In this document: positions 23,147-35,475 of the stretch, one piece after another | Layout: every line of letters starts with the position of its first letter | How positions within the stretch are numbered: the first letter of the stretch is position 1 | The notes under the pieces: generated by a model | Told to the model about the DNA's origin: nothing | Databases searched by the model: none | Seen by the model: only the letters and a program-made list of their open reading frames with translations | Position numbers and translations under genes: made by a program | DNA from: Henckelia pumila | Taxonomy: Eukaryota; Streptophyta; Magnoliopsida; Lamiales; Gesneriaceae | NCBI RefSeq assembly: GCF_033568475.1 | Contig: NC_133123.1 | Location: 25,406,622 to 25,470,621, forward strand | DNA length: 64,000 bases | Direction: 5' to 3'

Positions 23147-26143
23147 TTACATCTTCGGTGCATGTGCTTCAACAATCGAAGAATTAAGGTCTTCTCGAGA
23201 TTGAGATCTTCTACTCTGGAGACGTGTTTGACTTCTGTGGGAAGTACTGTATGAACTGAGGTTATTGTTGTCAAATTGCACCTGCCCTAAGCTGCCTGAT
23301 GAGTAACTATGTGCGACACTACTAGATGAAGAATACAGGGACGATTCCGGGAACTGCATGCTTGCACCACCGAAACCAAGCCCAATATCGAATGGTCTTT
23401 TCTGCGTACTTGCAGCAGTTGGACTCAAGGGTGTCTTAAACCTTCCATCCCCTGAAAACGCAATAATATGTTTGGATTGATGATGTGTATACTTCTTCTC
23501 TAGATACAAAGACAAGAATTGTCTAAAACAAATTGATTATAGCCAATTTAATCTTGGGGACTTTCTAAGCCTATGCTTGGTTGTATTTCCTAAAACGCTT
23601 TCATTATACAGATATGGAAATCAAGTTTACTTCCGATTTTCAAATTATTTCCTTGAAGTACATGTGAATCCATCAGTATTTTTAAATTTAACCTTTTATC
23701 TATCCCAAACATATTTGCTTTACGTTATAGCCAATAAGCTATTATTTAAAATTTTATGCACCCAAGTACTATAAAAAATATTCATTAACCCAAATAAATT
23801 CAACTAATTTTAATACACCCAAACACTAAATTTTTAATAAACACAGTTTCCAGACAGCATCACATCTAAAGTTGAAAATGTATCCTCTACACAACCAAAA
23901 TCATATCTCATATTACCTAAGATTTTTTTCATTTTGGATGCCAATTGCTCCTATTTGCGCATTCTGAGGCCACAGGTCTGTGTTTGAATCAGTTGTGGAA
24001 ACCCAAAAGGTGAATTACAAAAAATATATAAAAATCAACAAAAACTAAAAATAATCTGGATTTTTGAAATACTATGGATATGGTTTTAGAAATTATTTTA
24101 TATGATAAAAATATGTTTCATACATTAAGTGCAGACCGCATCATAAAATGAGTATAAAAGAGTATTACCTGTATTGATAGGACTCCAGCGCTGAAACCTG
24201 AAAGGAGCAGGAATATTGAGAACTGACATGGATGGCACACTATTGTGCCTGAAAAGTGGTAGATATGACCTTCGAAAAAATTTGGGCATCCACCAACTGC
24301 CCATGCAAGAAACAGCACATAGCAGGATGAACAGGGAAGCAAACAAAATGGCAGAAAAAATAAAAGGATTCATCTTCACTCGCAACAATCCATAACTAAG
24401 AATCTTTCCCCCAATTGGAAATGCCTTTCCAGCTTCATATAAAGCCACCCCAAGTGTCCAAGTAATACTTCCAGAATCAACATTTACATTACTATCTGTA
24501 ATGTGCAATCCTTCTCGCAAAAGGAGAACGACATAAGGTGCCCTGAAGCAATATTGTTCAATAAAAGGCTGAGGAACAACACTGTTTCTAGCCAAATCCC
24601 ATGATTTTCCACAAAATTCACGGCCCTTCTCCAGTACATCGTCTAAAGCAGCATCAGTATTCAAGTTGAAAAATCGGTAAACCACATAAAAGCCCGACAT
24701 GGCATAGAACTGACCAATGGGACGAGGCAGATTACTGGCAAGTGCACATGGTTGCAGCTCACAATCAATTCCTGGACTGTGGTCCGACCATTCAGACAAA
24801 TTAACAGCAACTTTAGCCAGTGCACTACATTCCTCCCAGTTTGGCGCTCCAACTAGCTTAACTAGAACTCCAACCTTTCCCCCTTCACTCAGGTTTTTAC
24901 CACTAATTGGAGGACTTCCATCCTTTTGGTGAATAGACGTGCAACGTGAACATGAGTAGGGCTCTTTGTAACCAGTCTGTAAGCATGGATGCTTAATTTC
25001 AAGATTTCCACCAGCCAAATCTTCATTGGTGATCTGCGGAAGTTGCTTGAGAAGATGAGCAACAGACTTGTCAAATGCATCATTAAGCCCATATCCAGCA
25101 AGAGAGTATGCTGTAAGATGATGATTAACAGAGCCAATGCTCAATTTTAGGCTCGTATCATCATGGTCAATTTGCTCGCCTTCAAATGTAACCTGCAACG
25201 ATGAGCCACCCAAGTCAAGTGCGCCGTATGTTTCCTTGGGAATAGATCCTAAGGCGCCAGTGTGATAATTTAAAGCAATCCATCCATAATAAGCTTCCTC
25301 CATGCCGGTGATAATTTTAACCCATTCCTTTTTGCACAAAAAAGGTGAACTCCTAAGAATCGACCAAGCATTATCAAGGATCCATTCAGATTCTGAATTT
25401 GGGAGCCTGCGAACTCCAGCTGTGGCGTAAAGAAAGAGAGAAGTGGTCTTGTGTGATTTTTTAGGAATTTGCTTCTCAGCCCATTGGATGAGAGGTTCGA
25501 TTGCTTCATGCAACCCAGAGATATTATGCACTAATTTGTCAAATCCTGGCTCTGTTTCCATTCTGTTGTAAGCTCGCCCATTCTGGGCCCTCTGGAGACC
25601 TTCTGGCAATGATTTCAAAAAAATAGGAAGATTGCCTTCTTTTTTGTGATTAACAGATGCCTGATATACATAAGCGCGTGTTCCAGTGCTACCACAATCA
25701 AGAACAACATAAAATTTGGATTGCCCACTAAACCAAGTTGAGCATAGAAATTGCAGAGCAAATGCAAGACAAGCAAACATAAACAAGCACAAGAGAACGC
25801 AGATAACTCGCACCCATTTTTTCTGTCCATATGTAATTCCAGGTGGTGCCTTCTCCTTGAGAAAACTTGATCCAGTATTATCTATTTCAAAGAAAGACCT
25901 TTGTTCTGACCCGGGGTTAACACCACCACCTTCTAGATCAAGTTGGCTATAAGTAGACAAATCTTGAAGGGACGAAGATGGTCTCAAATTAGTGTTTTTA
26001 TCTAGGCCGGCAAAAGTTGGACCTCGTATAGAACCATGAATAGGTGGTAATCCAATTTGTTTATATGGAATATTAGACGCCTTTGGGGCTGAAAGACGAC
26101 TTGATACTGGGGAGAATAATTCTGAAAATTTACTGAATGCCAT
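23147..26143 (-). CDS. APY7: Apyrase 7-type nucleoside triphosphate diphosphatase
   Basis: A GDA1/CD39 membrane enzyme hydrolysing nucleoside tri- and diphosphates; the plant APY7 subgroup affects pollen wall formation. Two exons: 24169-26143 and 23147-23451, split at phase 1, giving 759 aa. Apyrase conserved regions: VVLDCGSTGTRAYVY (146-160), LFLYATAGVRRL, ITGMEEAYYGWIALN, YGALDLGGSSLQVTFE and YAMSGFYVV. Membrane segments lie at ~111-134 and ~593-616, so the catalytic domain should be lumenal or extracellular and both tails cytosolic. The N-terminal tail is about 110 residues, and a Ser/Arg/Gln-rich C-terminal tail is supplied mainly by exon 2; both match APY7 and not the shorter APY1/2. 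MAFSKFSELF at 26143 is the first ATG of the frame; the frame is open a little further upstream but only from GTG. A GTAAGT donor near 26340 hints at an intron in the 5' leader. Confidence 0.94.
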
Positions 26144-28031
26144 GTTTACAAAAAGAACGAGTGGCACCGCTAAGGCATACAGCCTCCTAATTGGTTACCC
26201 TTTCACAAGGTATAACAGAATAGCAGACTGGAGTTCTGCATTCATAAAACGTGAAGAACTAGGTGAATTGAAAAACGCATGTCCTGCAGAATCAAGATGA
26301 AGAGACAAGCAACATTATTTGATGTAGAAAAACTTACCAGATGAATAATATAAGTACGACACGTCATAACATTCACGGATCAACGTTGCAGCTTAATGTA
26401 GCAGAGACATTGGTAGACAACAAATAAGAGAAGTAGCAATAAATTCTACAAGCACAACTAGTAGCTAGGTTACTCCAAGTTAGACTGAAGATGAAACAAC
26501 TAAAGAATTTGGACCCCAAGTAATTGTAACTCATAGTACTTCACAAAACTTAACTCCTATCTAATTTATTACTTCTACCTGCTATATCAAGGAAATGGTT
26601 AGTGGATTTTACCAGGACAACGGCAAGAATTTTTCATCATTTCAATAAAAACAGCTTCTCCTTAATCTTTACCATCTTAAATGAATCCATAAACCATACA
26701 TAAATCCTATTTACTAATATCACTCCCATTCCAATTTCACCTTAATTCCCATCTCTGCAGGAACAACAATATCACAGTCCGTATAGCTAATCAAGCATCA
26801 TTCCATCAATTCCGCACAGCGAAATCACTTGCATTGTAAAATTGGCAACAAATTCCAACCCACCCACCCAAAAAAATAAAAAAAAATAATATCGTCACAG
26901 CCAAATGAGAGAGCAAGATTGAAATCAAAATCCCGGATCTTTAAACTCCGCCCCCACAACAAGATTCGGAAGATATTACCAAAAAAGAGTTGCCAAATTG
27001 AGAAAAATCACGTGGGTAGGCAAGAATTTCATTTTCACCTACCGTCAGATCATGAAAGAGTTCGAACGCAGAGTAAAGACGGCGGTGAATCCATCTTTCA
27101 GATCCGATGCTGAAAATGGAATGTTCATGTTCGAACGAATCGAGCGTCAAACATCAAATCAAAACCCAAGAAATGCGAAATTTAAACCTCCGTCGGCAAG
27201 AGTTATTTTATTTTGCTCGAGTCATCCAATAGTAATTTCCAATTTTATGTATAGCAACCGACGCGCAACATGCACGTACCGTGTGTATAAGTCAGCGACG
27301 TCGGTTCGGTTTGGTTCGGTTCGATTCGAGTTTATTCGACTCAATTCGACTCGATTTTTCAAGATTTATTTAGTTTTCAGTTTCTTATTTTAAAATTATA
27401 TAATTTGATTTCGAAATTGTTTTATTTTTATTCCGTTCTGGTTTCTACAAAAATGATTCAACTATTTAAGTTCGATTTTGACGGTTATTTAAATTAGTAA
27501 TTAAGTAAATTTAACATATGATATATTCTTTTTAGTTAATTTTATGTAAAAATCTTTAGATATAAAATTTAAATGAATTAAATAAATAATAACAACCCAC
27601 TAAAAATTAACAAAAATGTTTCTTAATTTACAAAATATTATTTCATATAATATATAATCGCACATAATTCGAAACTGAACTACATAAGTTTTCATTTAAT
27701 ATTTATATTCGAATTAAAAAAAATTATGCATTTGGATTGTTTCGGGTTTTGATTTATTCAATTTATAAATCTCGTAATATCTATTTTTAACATAAAAATG
27801 TTAATTTTTAAATTTTGATTCGGACGGAGACATGCTCGTGAAATTGCGGTAAACTTAAAAAATGTAAAATTTTGATTAAAAAAATTTAAAACCAATGAAC
27901 ATGGACACGTGGCTTTTGGGATTTGGGACGGAGGTAGTCCCTCTCATCTGCAGCGAAGTTGGAGAATCAAGATCCCACTTTCACAAAAAATCTGAGTGAA
28001 TCTTTCTTGAAACTCCTACTAAATCCCAAAA
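26144..28031. other. Head-to-head intergenic region between apyrase and methyltransferase
   Basis: 1.9 kb separating two start codons in divergent orientation. The left ~0.9 kb is probably apyrase leader and possible leader intron (minus-strand donor-like sites near 26340 and 26975). The middle (27300-27850) contains GGTTCGGTTTGGTTCGG and GACTCAATTCGACTCGA words followed by AT-rich DNA, which may be a decayed transposon. I see no gene. Confidence 0.5.
27904..27913 (+). promoter_or_regulatory. G-box/ABRE-like site upstream of the methyltransferase
   Basis: GACACGTGGC, with the CACGTG core at 27906-27911, about 120 bp before the methyltransferase ATG. This form binds bZIP factors such as ABRE-binding proteins. 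No clear TATA box is seen, which is common for housekeeping genes. Confidence 0.45.
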
Positions 28032-31000
28032 ATGGCCGTGCAAATATCGGTGCAGAAGCTCTTGAAAGAGAGAAAATACCCATTCATTTTCGCATTTTTC
28101 ATTCTACTCATATCAGTCACTTTTCTCCTCATCTCCAACTCCCATGCCCCAATCACCATCACCGGTGATCTCACTCAATCCAACCCAGATTCGGACCCTT
28201 TACGTGACAGCGTTATTTCGTCCAACAATGGCTCGGAAATTGCCGCCAGCAGCAATAATACTGATAGTACTGGCTCTGTTTCGGATAATGATTCTAGTGG
28301 AGGTGAGGATGCATCTGCTGTTGAAGATGATGATCAGGTGTTGGGCGTGCAATGGGAGTTGTGTAAGGGATCTGTGTCGGTGGATTATATTCCGTGCTTG
28401 GATAATTGGAATGTCATCAAGAAGTTACCGTCGCGTCGCCATATGGAGCATAGGGAGAGGCATTGCCCCGACCCGCCTCCCAGGTGTTTGGTTCCTTTGC
28501 CGGAAGGGTACCGAGTCCCGGTTCCCTGGCCGAAGAGCAGGGATATGGTGAGATCATACTTTCTTTGGTGGTAAGGGTTGTTTTCGTATTTTTCTTGGAT
28601 TTTTTTCCAGTGACATGTTCCGATATTTGAAGCTTAAGATTGGATAAAGTTCGTAATTTATGTTGTCAGATTTGTTATTACCGATGGATATTCAATTTTA
28701 CTTTATGTTTTCTTCTTTCTGTTTACATATTCTGTCTGCAAGATCTCTCAGACGTTGTCCCCAATGCATTTGCCTTGCTAGTTTCTTGGCATGATGAGTT
28801 TTCTTTATGGTCTATGGCTATTGTTTGGGAGTTTGGTTTACATGGAAGTTGCAATTTTCTTGTCATTTTTAGATGCGTTACGTCAGCTGCTGTTTCTATA
28901 TTACTTCGATTTGAGCTTGAAATCGGATGGTAAATGTTTCGTAGTTTCTAATCTGGAGTGTTTTACCTGTTATCTATTGCTTCTCAGGTATGGTACAACA
29001 ACGTTCCACATCCCAAGCTTGTTGAATACAAGAAGGATCAGCATTGGGTGGAGAAATCAGGCGACTATTTTATTTTTCCTGGTGGTGGCACACAATTCAA
29101 GAATGGAGTTGATCGGTATATTGAGTATATTCAAGAGGTAATGCATTGAGTTATCTACTGAAGCTCTTAATTTTACTGTCAAAGTTGCATCAACATTCTT
29201 CTTATGCTGTTGTGACGATTCTTGTGATAGTTGGTTTGACTGGGGTGTGAGTATGAGGTAAATAACGGGAAGACCTCTATTAAAAAAAAAAAAAAAAAAC
29301 CTTTGGTAAAACCCTGCTCTATTAACTCTTGAACAATTACTATAGAGTTAACATGTCTCATATAGCTTTCTTACACTCATAAGTATACATATACTTTGAA
29401 GTTTGTTCTTAACTCAAAGGAGTATCCATGTGATCGACTCCATTTAGCTATTAGCCTATTCTGAGTTGATTGCCATGGCAACAAATTATGCATTCTTTCC
29501 CTTGTGCTCTTTACTTGCCCCGAGGAATTTCTTGAACTGGTACTGGCACATATAAATTTAGTTGATTAGATTTGAGTTGAAAATGATGGCTATGCCCGAT
29601 ATTTTTGTTTATGCCATTCAGTGTATGGTTCTCACTTGGTTTGGTTTCTATGTACTTATCTCTGTTACATTTTCCATTTATTTTGTCATGGTAAATTTTG
29701 CTTAAATCTATGGAACTTTGGGTTGTGGAGTTGTGGGGAGGTATTCGTGAACAATTTGGATGAATAAGGTTTACCTCTATTTGATTTACCATTAGTTAGA
29801 TGCTTTGCACTATTTGATGTTGATCTTGTTTAAGATTGAGCAAGCATAAAAAGGAAATTGACATGAACTTTTGTTTTCTCTGTACTCCAGACTTTACCAG
29901 TGATTGAATGGGGAAAGAAAACAAGGGTAATTTTAGATGTTGGCTGTGGTGTTGCTAGCTTTGGTGGTGCTCTGCTGGAAAAAAATGTTCTGGCTATGTC
30001 TTTTGCTCCAAAGGATGAGCATGAGGCTCAAATACAGTTTGCTCTTGAACGGGGAATTCCCGCTTCTCTCTCTGTTATTGGGACACAAAAATTAACGTTT
30101 GCTGATAATTCTTATGATTTGATTCATTGTGCACGTTGCAGGGTTCATTGGGATGCCGACGGTACCAACTCTTTCCACAATGTGAGTTAAAGTTTTTTTT
30201 CGGTGCATTTTTGTAATATGGTCCGTAAATGAAAATTGCAGGTGGAAAACCACTGATGGAGCTGAACAGAATTCTAAGGCCTGGAGGATATTTTGTATGG
30301 TCAGCTACTCCAGTCTATAGAGACGGTGAAAGAGACCAGACTGTCTGGAAATGTTAGTCACTCGTTACACTTCCTCATTTGTTTCTCTAGAAGAAAAATC
30401 CATGGCCGCATTAAAATTCCTTGTGATCTTTTGGCTTTTAGATTCAATAAGGCGTAACAATTGGTGCAAATAGCTTTGATGGTCGTCACTAGAGCTTTAC
30501 TGCTTCAGTAGTAATGAGTAAATTATGAAGTGGGTTGTTCTTTGTGCACAGCTGACATTTCTCGGATTGTGTTAACCTGTTTCTTGCAGCAATGGTAGTT
30601 CTGACAGAATCTATTTGCTGGTCGGTAGTGGCAAAAACTTTCTCTGATTCTTCCCAGATTGGGCTAGTTATATACCAAAAGCCAGTCTCATCTTCCTGCT
30701 ACGAAAATCACAAAGATAACAGTCCACCTATGTGTGAGCAGAGCAGGAGGCTTAACAGTTCATGGTAGATCATCTTCAATCTTCATCAAAGTTACCTTCA
30801 TTATTGCCCTTATCATTTGTTTTCCTCCAAACAGGTACTCGCCTCTCGATAGTTGCCTTGTGCCACTTCCAAATAACTCACAGAAGTGGCCATCATACTG
30901 GCCAGAAAGACTTAGTGATATACCTCCAAGTCTATCTTCCGAACCTGATGCTGAAGAAACATTTAAAGCAGATACCAGACACTGGTCTGCGCTTGTCTCA

Positions 31001-31656
31001 GAAGTTTATCTCGAAGGTCTTGCTATAAATTGGTCGAGTGTGCGGAATGTGATGGATGTGAATGCACATTATGGAGGGTAAGACAGAATATCATTTCATC
31101 TTTTCGACCCCAAGAAATTCGTTCAGGTTTCTTGCCTTTGTTGATCTTTACCGTTCCTTCTCATGCCGGTGCCAGGTTTGCTTCTGCACTCATAAATTTG
31201 CCATTATGGGTGATGAACATCGTCCCCATTCACGAACCAGACACTTTATCTGTCATTTTCGATAGAGGGCTGATCGGTCTTTACCACGACTGGTGTGAAT
31301 CATTGAGCACCTACCCACGAACATACGATCTACTGCATTCCAGCTTCCTCTTCGGAAATCTGACCAAAAGGTACCACTGAAGCTGCTTTTTCTCATATGC
31401 TTCATGCTTCTGCACGATTTCAATTTACACAAGGGTTATTTCTCTTGGCCGTAACATTCTTTTTTCCAGATGTGATATAATAGAAACGGCCGCAGAGATG
31501 GATCGCATATTACGACCAGGCGGATACCTGCTGGTTCAAGACACCATGGAAATGATCAACAAGCTTATCCCAATTCTGAAATCCCTCAACTGGTCTGTAA
31601 ATGTGCACCAAGAACAGTTTCTTGTCGGAAAGAAAGACTTCTGGAGACCGGCATAG
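28032..31656 (+). CDS. PMT-type Golgi methyltransferase (QUASIMODO2-related)
   Basis: Putative SAM-dependent methyltransferase of the DUF248 group; characterised members are type II Golgi membrane proteins tied to pectin methylation. Eight exons: 28032-28547, 28988-29137, 29891-30161, 30242-30352, 30590-30764, 30835-31077, 31176-31370, 31470-31656. All have GT-AG ends and matching phases, giving 615 aa. A membrane anchor is at ~16-35, followed by an acidic, Ser/Asn-rich stem (~40-110). The family start motif YIPCLDN and the HRERHCP segment follow. The SAM-binding motif I is [14 protein letters not shown] from residue 235, then [53 protein letters not shown] and, near the end, [14 protein letters not shown]. 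Family members usually have HADGG where this has DADGG. It resembles Arabidopsis PMT22/PMT23 more than the long-stem PMT24-26, but the exact orthologue is uncertain. Confidence 0.92.
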
Positions 31657-32339
31657 AAAACAAGTACGTATAGATCCCTCATACTTTGCCATGTTTAATC
31701 CTTGCTTCAATTCATTGTATTATAAAATGAAACGATCATTTTTTTTTCTTTGGCAATTTTTGGGCAGAAAACTGATTTTTATTCATATATGTTTACTAAA
31801 TGAGATTTTTGGTATATTATCGAAATCAAAATTTCCGAAAGAAACGATGAATAGTATTGCTTTATGTTGAATTTGATTCATATTATCATATGCACAATAA
31901 ATATCTCTTTAAGATTGTAATTATTGTGTATTTGGACATGTACGGAGTCACAGATTTTATAAGGGTCAACATTGATTATATTTATAATAAAAAAAGTAAT
32001 ATTTTTTATATGAAAAATAATGTTTTTCATGAGTGACCCAAATATACGTTTTTGTGTTTTGAACATTTTGATCGAAAATTAATAATTTTGCCAACAAATC
32101 TTCTCATCTCGATCGTGATCAAATCTTCTCATCTCTTTTATGATATTTTATAAGTTAAGAGAAATATAATTATTAAAAAAATATTTAAGGTATTTCAAAT
32201 CTTAAAATAGTAGATGAGTCGTTTTTTTTATTTTTTTAAGTTAATGGTAGATGAGTCGTAGTTAGATGTGAATCATAAATTTACAAAAAAAAAAACAGAT
32301 TTTATGATATTTTTATAATTTCATAGAGATTGTGTATGA

Positions 32340-32420
32340 TTAGTTATCTTAGGCAATCAACCTTGATGATAAGAAAAAAATATATATAATTAGTTATCTT
32401 AGGCAATCAACCTTGATGAT
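32340..32420. repeat. Tandem duplication, period 50
   Basis: The 31 bp TTAGTTATCTTAGGCAATCA through ACCTTGATGAT occur at 32340-32370 and 32390-32420 without mismatch, with an A/T spacer between them. Confidence 0.9.
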
Positions 32421-32546
32421 AGGGGAAAAAAAACCTTGATTAGTGTGTATTAGGCTATTAGCGCGAGTCTATGCTTACACACACATGACACAATACACAC
32501 ATATATTTTCCAAAAAAAAAAAAACACAGACATACACACAAATTTG

Positions 32547-32608
32547 TGACCAGCATGCTAATGTATATTGATTTTTTTAAAAAAAAAAAAAAAAAAACAT
32601 GCTGGTCA
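32547..32608. repeat. Small inverted repeat with poly(A) loop
   Basis: TGACCAGCATG (32547-32557) pairs exactly with CATGCTGGTCA (32598-32608) around a 40-bp A/T loop. Probably the ends of a very small or collapsed MITE; no target duplication was seen. Confidence 0.6.
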
Positions 32609-33747
32609 TAGGGATTATTTTGATCTGTATGAGATTATAAAAAAAAATATTCAATCCAATAAATGGTACAGATTGTGGGAGATGGTATCGGAATATAAAC
32701 CAAATTTTGAGCATAATTCAAACGACCCTGAACTTTAATAATCATAATAATAGATATTAATTTTATGTATTGTTTATGAATAAACTATTTTATTTTTCAA
32801 ATAATTAAATTAACTGTGATATAATAATATTTACAAAATAAGGATCTTCTCGTATGTTTGAATGTTTTGTTTTGTTTTTTTTAATCTACAATTATGTATA
32901 AATAAGTTACAAGTTATTTATCTTATCTGATAGGAAAAAAATCGATGAAATATCGTAAAGTTACTTATAGTTTAAAAATGGGTTGGTCTGGTACTCTGGT
33001 CGATACAATGACTATCCCGTCCCGCCAAGGAAAAATTGGACATGAAAAGGTCTGTTTTAAACATTTTTTATTTTAGTAAATACATGATAAAAAATTCCAA
33101 TAATTAATATATTTATCAAAATTACATCCAGATGACAACATTTAATGATAAGCTGGTAATAAGAGATGATAATATTGTAAATTAAGATTAGGATCAGGGA
33201 ATTCATTATTTAACATAATAATATAAAATATAAATATTTTATTATTAATATTATATATATACTGGGATGTGTGTCAAGAGAGAGATGATTTATTAAAACT
33301 CGACGGATCAGCTTCTGGACATGTTGACCAACTTTACACCCATCTCCAATCGGGTTTAAACATGGCTCATTTCCATTCCTATACGTTATATGAAATTTGT
33401 ATATCATCCCCATTTTATTTTAAACCCTCAAATTTGTCTTCAATCATTTCTCATCACGTATGTTTAATCAGCATCATCTCATTTCTTGAATTTCAAATAT
33501 ATTTTCATCTAAATTGGTGTAATTATGCCTAATAATATTTTAACTAAAACCAAATTATGTGAAATAAAAAGGTTATTACATTTATAATATTTATATTATT
33601 ATATTATAAACCATGAGAGATTTGCTAACTTAACTTTGATGTTTTTTTGGTGTAATATATCTTATCCATTTTTAATTATTACTATTTTATTTAACTAAAA
33701 CAAAATTCTCTAAAATAAAAAAATTATCACACATATAATGTCTATAG

Positions 33748-33924
33748 CAGTGTTTTCATAACCAGACCGATGATCGAACCGGTTTAGCTAAAAAAAAACG
33801 GTCCAATCGATCGGACCGTTTTAACCGGACGATCGAATCGGAAATCCGTTTATATAATATAATATAATAAATAATATGTTTTGAATTTTAAAAACTCAAA
33901 AATACATATAAATAGTACCGTTTT
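33748..33924. mobile_element. Partial hAT-like MITE, CAGTGTTTT end
   Basis: Begins CAGTGTTTTCATAACCAGAC and continues with GATCGAACCGGTTTAG, CGGTCCAATCGATCGGACCG and AACCGGACGATCGAATCGG. This is the layout of plant hAT MITEs whose ends read CAGTGTTTT...AAAACACTG. The expected right end is missing; a different repeat starts at about 33925, so this copy is truncated. Confidence 0.45.
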
Positions 33925-34205
33925 GGTTCGGGTGATAGGATAAATAGTACATGAATAAGTAGTATAATGTAATAAAAATAAATAAGAAATTATAGTTAAT
34001 ATGATATTTGATTTGAATGATATATTATAGTTTGTTTGATTTGATCGATTAAATTTTATATAAAAATGATAAATTACTATTTTGTCCTTTTAACAATAAA
34101 TAAAATATGAATAATATTATTTATAAGAAGTAATATAATAATTTAAATTCAATGATTGGATTGATGTGAGATAAATAATTAATGATTTGATTGATGTAAA
34201 ATAGA
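33925..34205 (+). repeat. Dispersed repeat, copy A
   Basis: About 280 bp shared with 49945-50232 in the opposite orientation. Matching blocks, in the same order, are: AAGTAGTATAATGTAATAAA, TTTATTTGATTTGATTGATT-like, AAATTTTATATAAAAATG, CTATTTTGTCCTTTTAACAA, and ATAATTAATGATTTGATTGA. No coding capacity. Probably a non-autonomous DNA element, class not determined. Confidence 0.75.
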
Positions 34206-34860
34206 GGGTCCAATCCAACGTCCGAGTCTAACCTAAGCCCAAAACTTCAAGTCCGAAATGAAACTGAAACCAAGCAAAGAGTGTTAGAGGGGGTCAGGAG
34301 GGTGTCTCGGTGTAGCCCCTCCAACACTCAAGTCAGAGTCGAAAAATAGATAAGTGAAGAGGAGAGCTTGGGCGCCCCCTCAAAATAAAAGTAATAAGTT
34401 GCAAATGAAGTGAGCAAACCCGATATTTATAGAGGAGAAGGTAGGGGACCACACATATTTCGTAGGGGACCACATGAGTGAGACTCACGCGTTTGTTCAT
34501 CCGGGACTCGTCCTTGAGGCGAGGCTGAAGTTAAGAGGTCTTGCCCCTGAGACGAATCTTAGGCTAAGAGCCCACCCACCTCAGGTATGCTCTACCCTAA
34601 CTACTCTCCTCCGCCATTGTCATCCTCAACTCCTAAGCTCATTCACACCTCTTTAGCACCTCTTCACCTTTCCACATCCTCTACTCCTCAACTCTTAAGC
34701 TCATCCCCAACTTCAACTCCAACTCCAACTCCAACTCCAACATGTCTTGTCTCCACCACCTACTGTCATGGACCAATCTTACCACTTAAACCTAGACCCG
34801 AACTTTGTTTCTTGGCTATGGACTACAATTGAATCTAAACATGTGATGGACCCATTCGTG
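34206..34860. other. LTR-like stretch of unknown origin
   Basis: Contains GAGGGTGTCTCGGTGTAGCC, a CCTCCAACACTCAAGTCAG word, an ATATTTATAGAGG TATA-like site followed by AGGGGACCACA repeats, and then a CAACTC-rich low-complexity part (34700-34742, tandem CCAACT units). The order of words resembles long terminal repeats of plant retrotransposons. I see no paired copy or internal domain, so this is at most an old solo LTR or fragment. Confidence 0.3.
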
Positions 34861-35475
34861 AGGTATCGTGAGGGTTAGACTATCTGATCTACTTTCAAAT
34901 AACATTTAACTCTATAAAATTGTTTATTTATCTTCAACCACCTTTGTGATTAACTTTTTAGATATCATTCATAATAACAAACAAGCATCAAAGGTAATTT
35001 AGTCGAACTGCATAACCTCGCATCCGGTTGAACAGAATTCTTAAGCTATTAATTTTTTTTTTACTAATTATTAGTAAATAAATAATTCATTGTATATTTT
35101 TATAAGTACAACACCATAAATAAATATAATAATGATAAAAAAAATAATATATTTGTATTTATATATAGATGGATTCATGATGTTCTAGGCAGGACCCCAG
35201 AAAAATGGAACGTAAACCTCACCAAAATTGTAGTAAAATCTTCATAGCACACCAACGATAACTTTACAACTTATATCAAATGGCTGAAGTATACATTCAA
35301 ACGGAACAGATTACTGAACGATAAATATACAAACCCATCTAAAATGAACTGATCAAGTAAGATTCACAGTATTTCAAACAAACACATTATTGAGCAACAT
35401 TAAAAAGTGGTACGCCCTTATATGCTCACCTTCTCAAAAAGGCATTCTTGAAATTCCAAACCATGCAACAAAGGA

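Larger units (their letters stand above)
31657..35475. other. Intergenic region with repeats
   Basis: Lies between the 3' ends of the methyltransferase (+) and PNGase A (-) genes. Contents: a sequence GTCACAGATTTTATAAGGGT-type repeat near 31930-32050, a tandem duplication (32340-32420), a small inverted repeat (32547-32608), a hAT-like end at 33748, a dispersed repeat copy (33925-34205) and an LTR-like stretch (34206-34860). No gene is supportable; frames at 34474-34832 are low-complexity Pro/Thr/Ser runs. Confidence 0.55.

Noticed and set aside
27295-27800. GGTTCGG-rich sequence as a promoter element cluster
   Set aside because: More likely a decayed transposon end with self-similar words; no consistent regulatory motif spacing.
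34474-34832. Pro/Ser/Thr-rich open frames
   Set aside because: Arise from a CCAACT tandem run and LTR-like sequence; no start context or domain.
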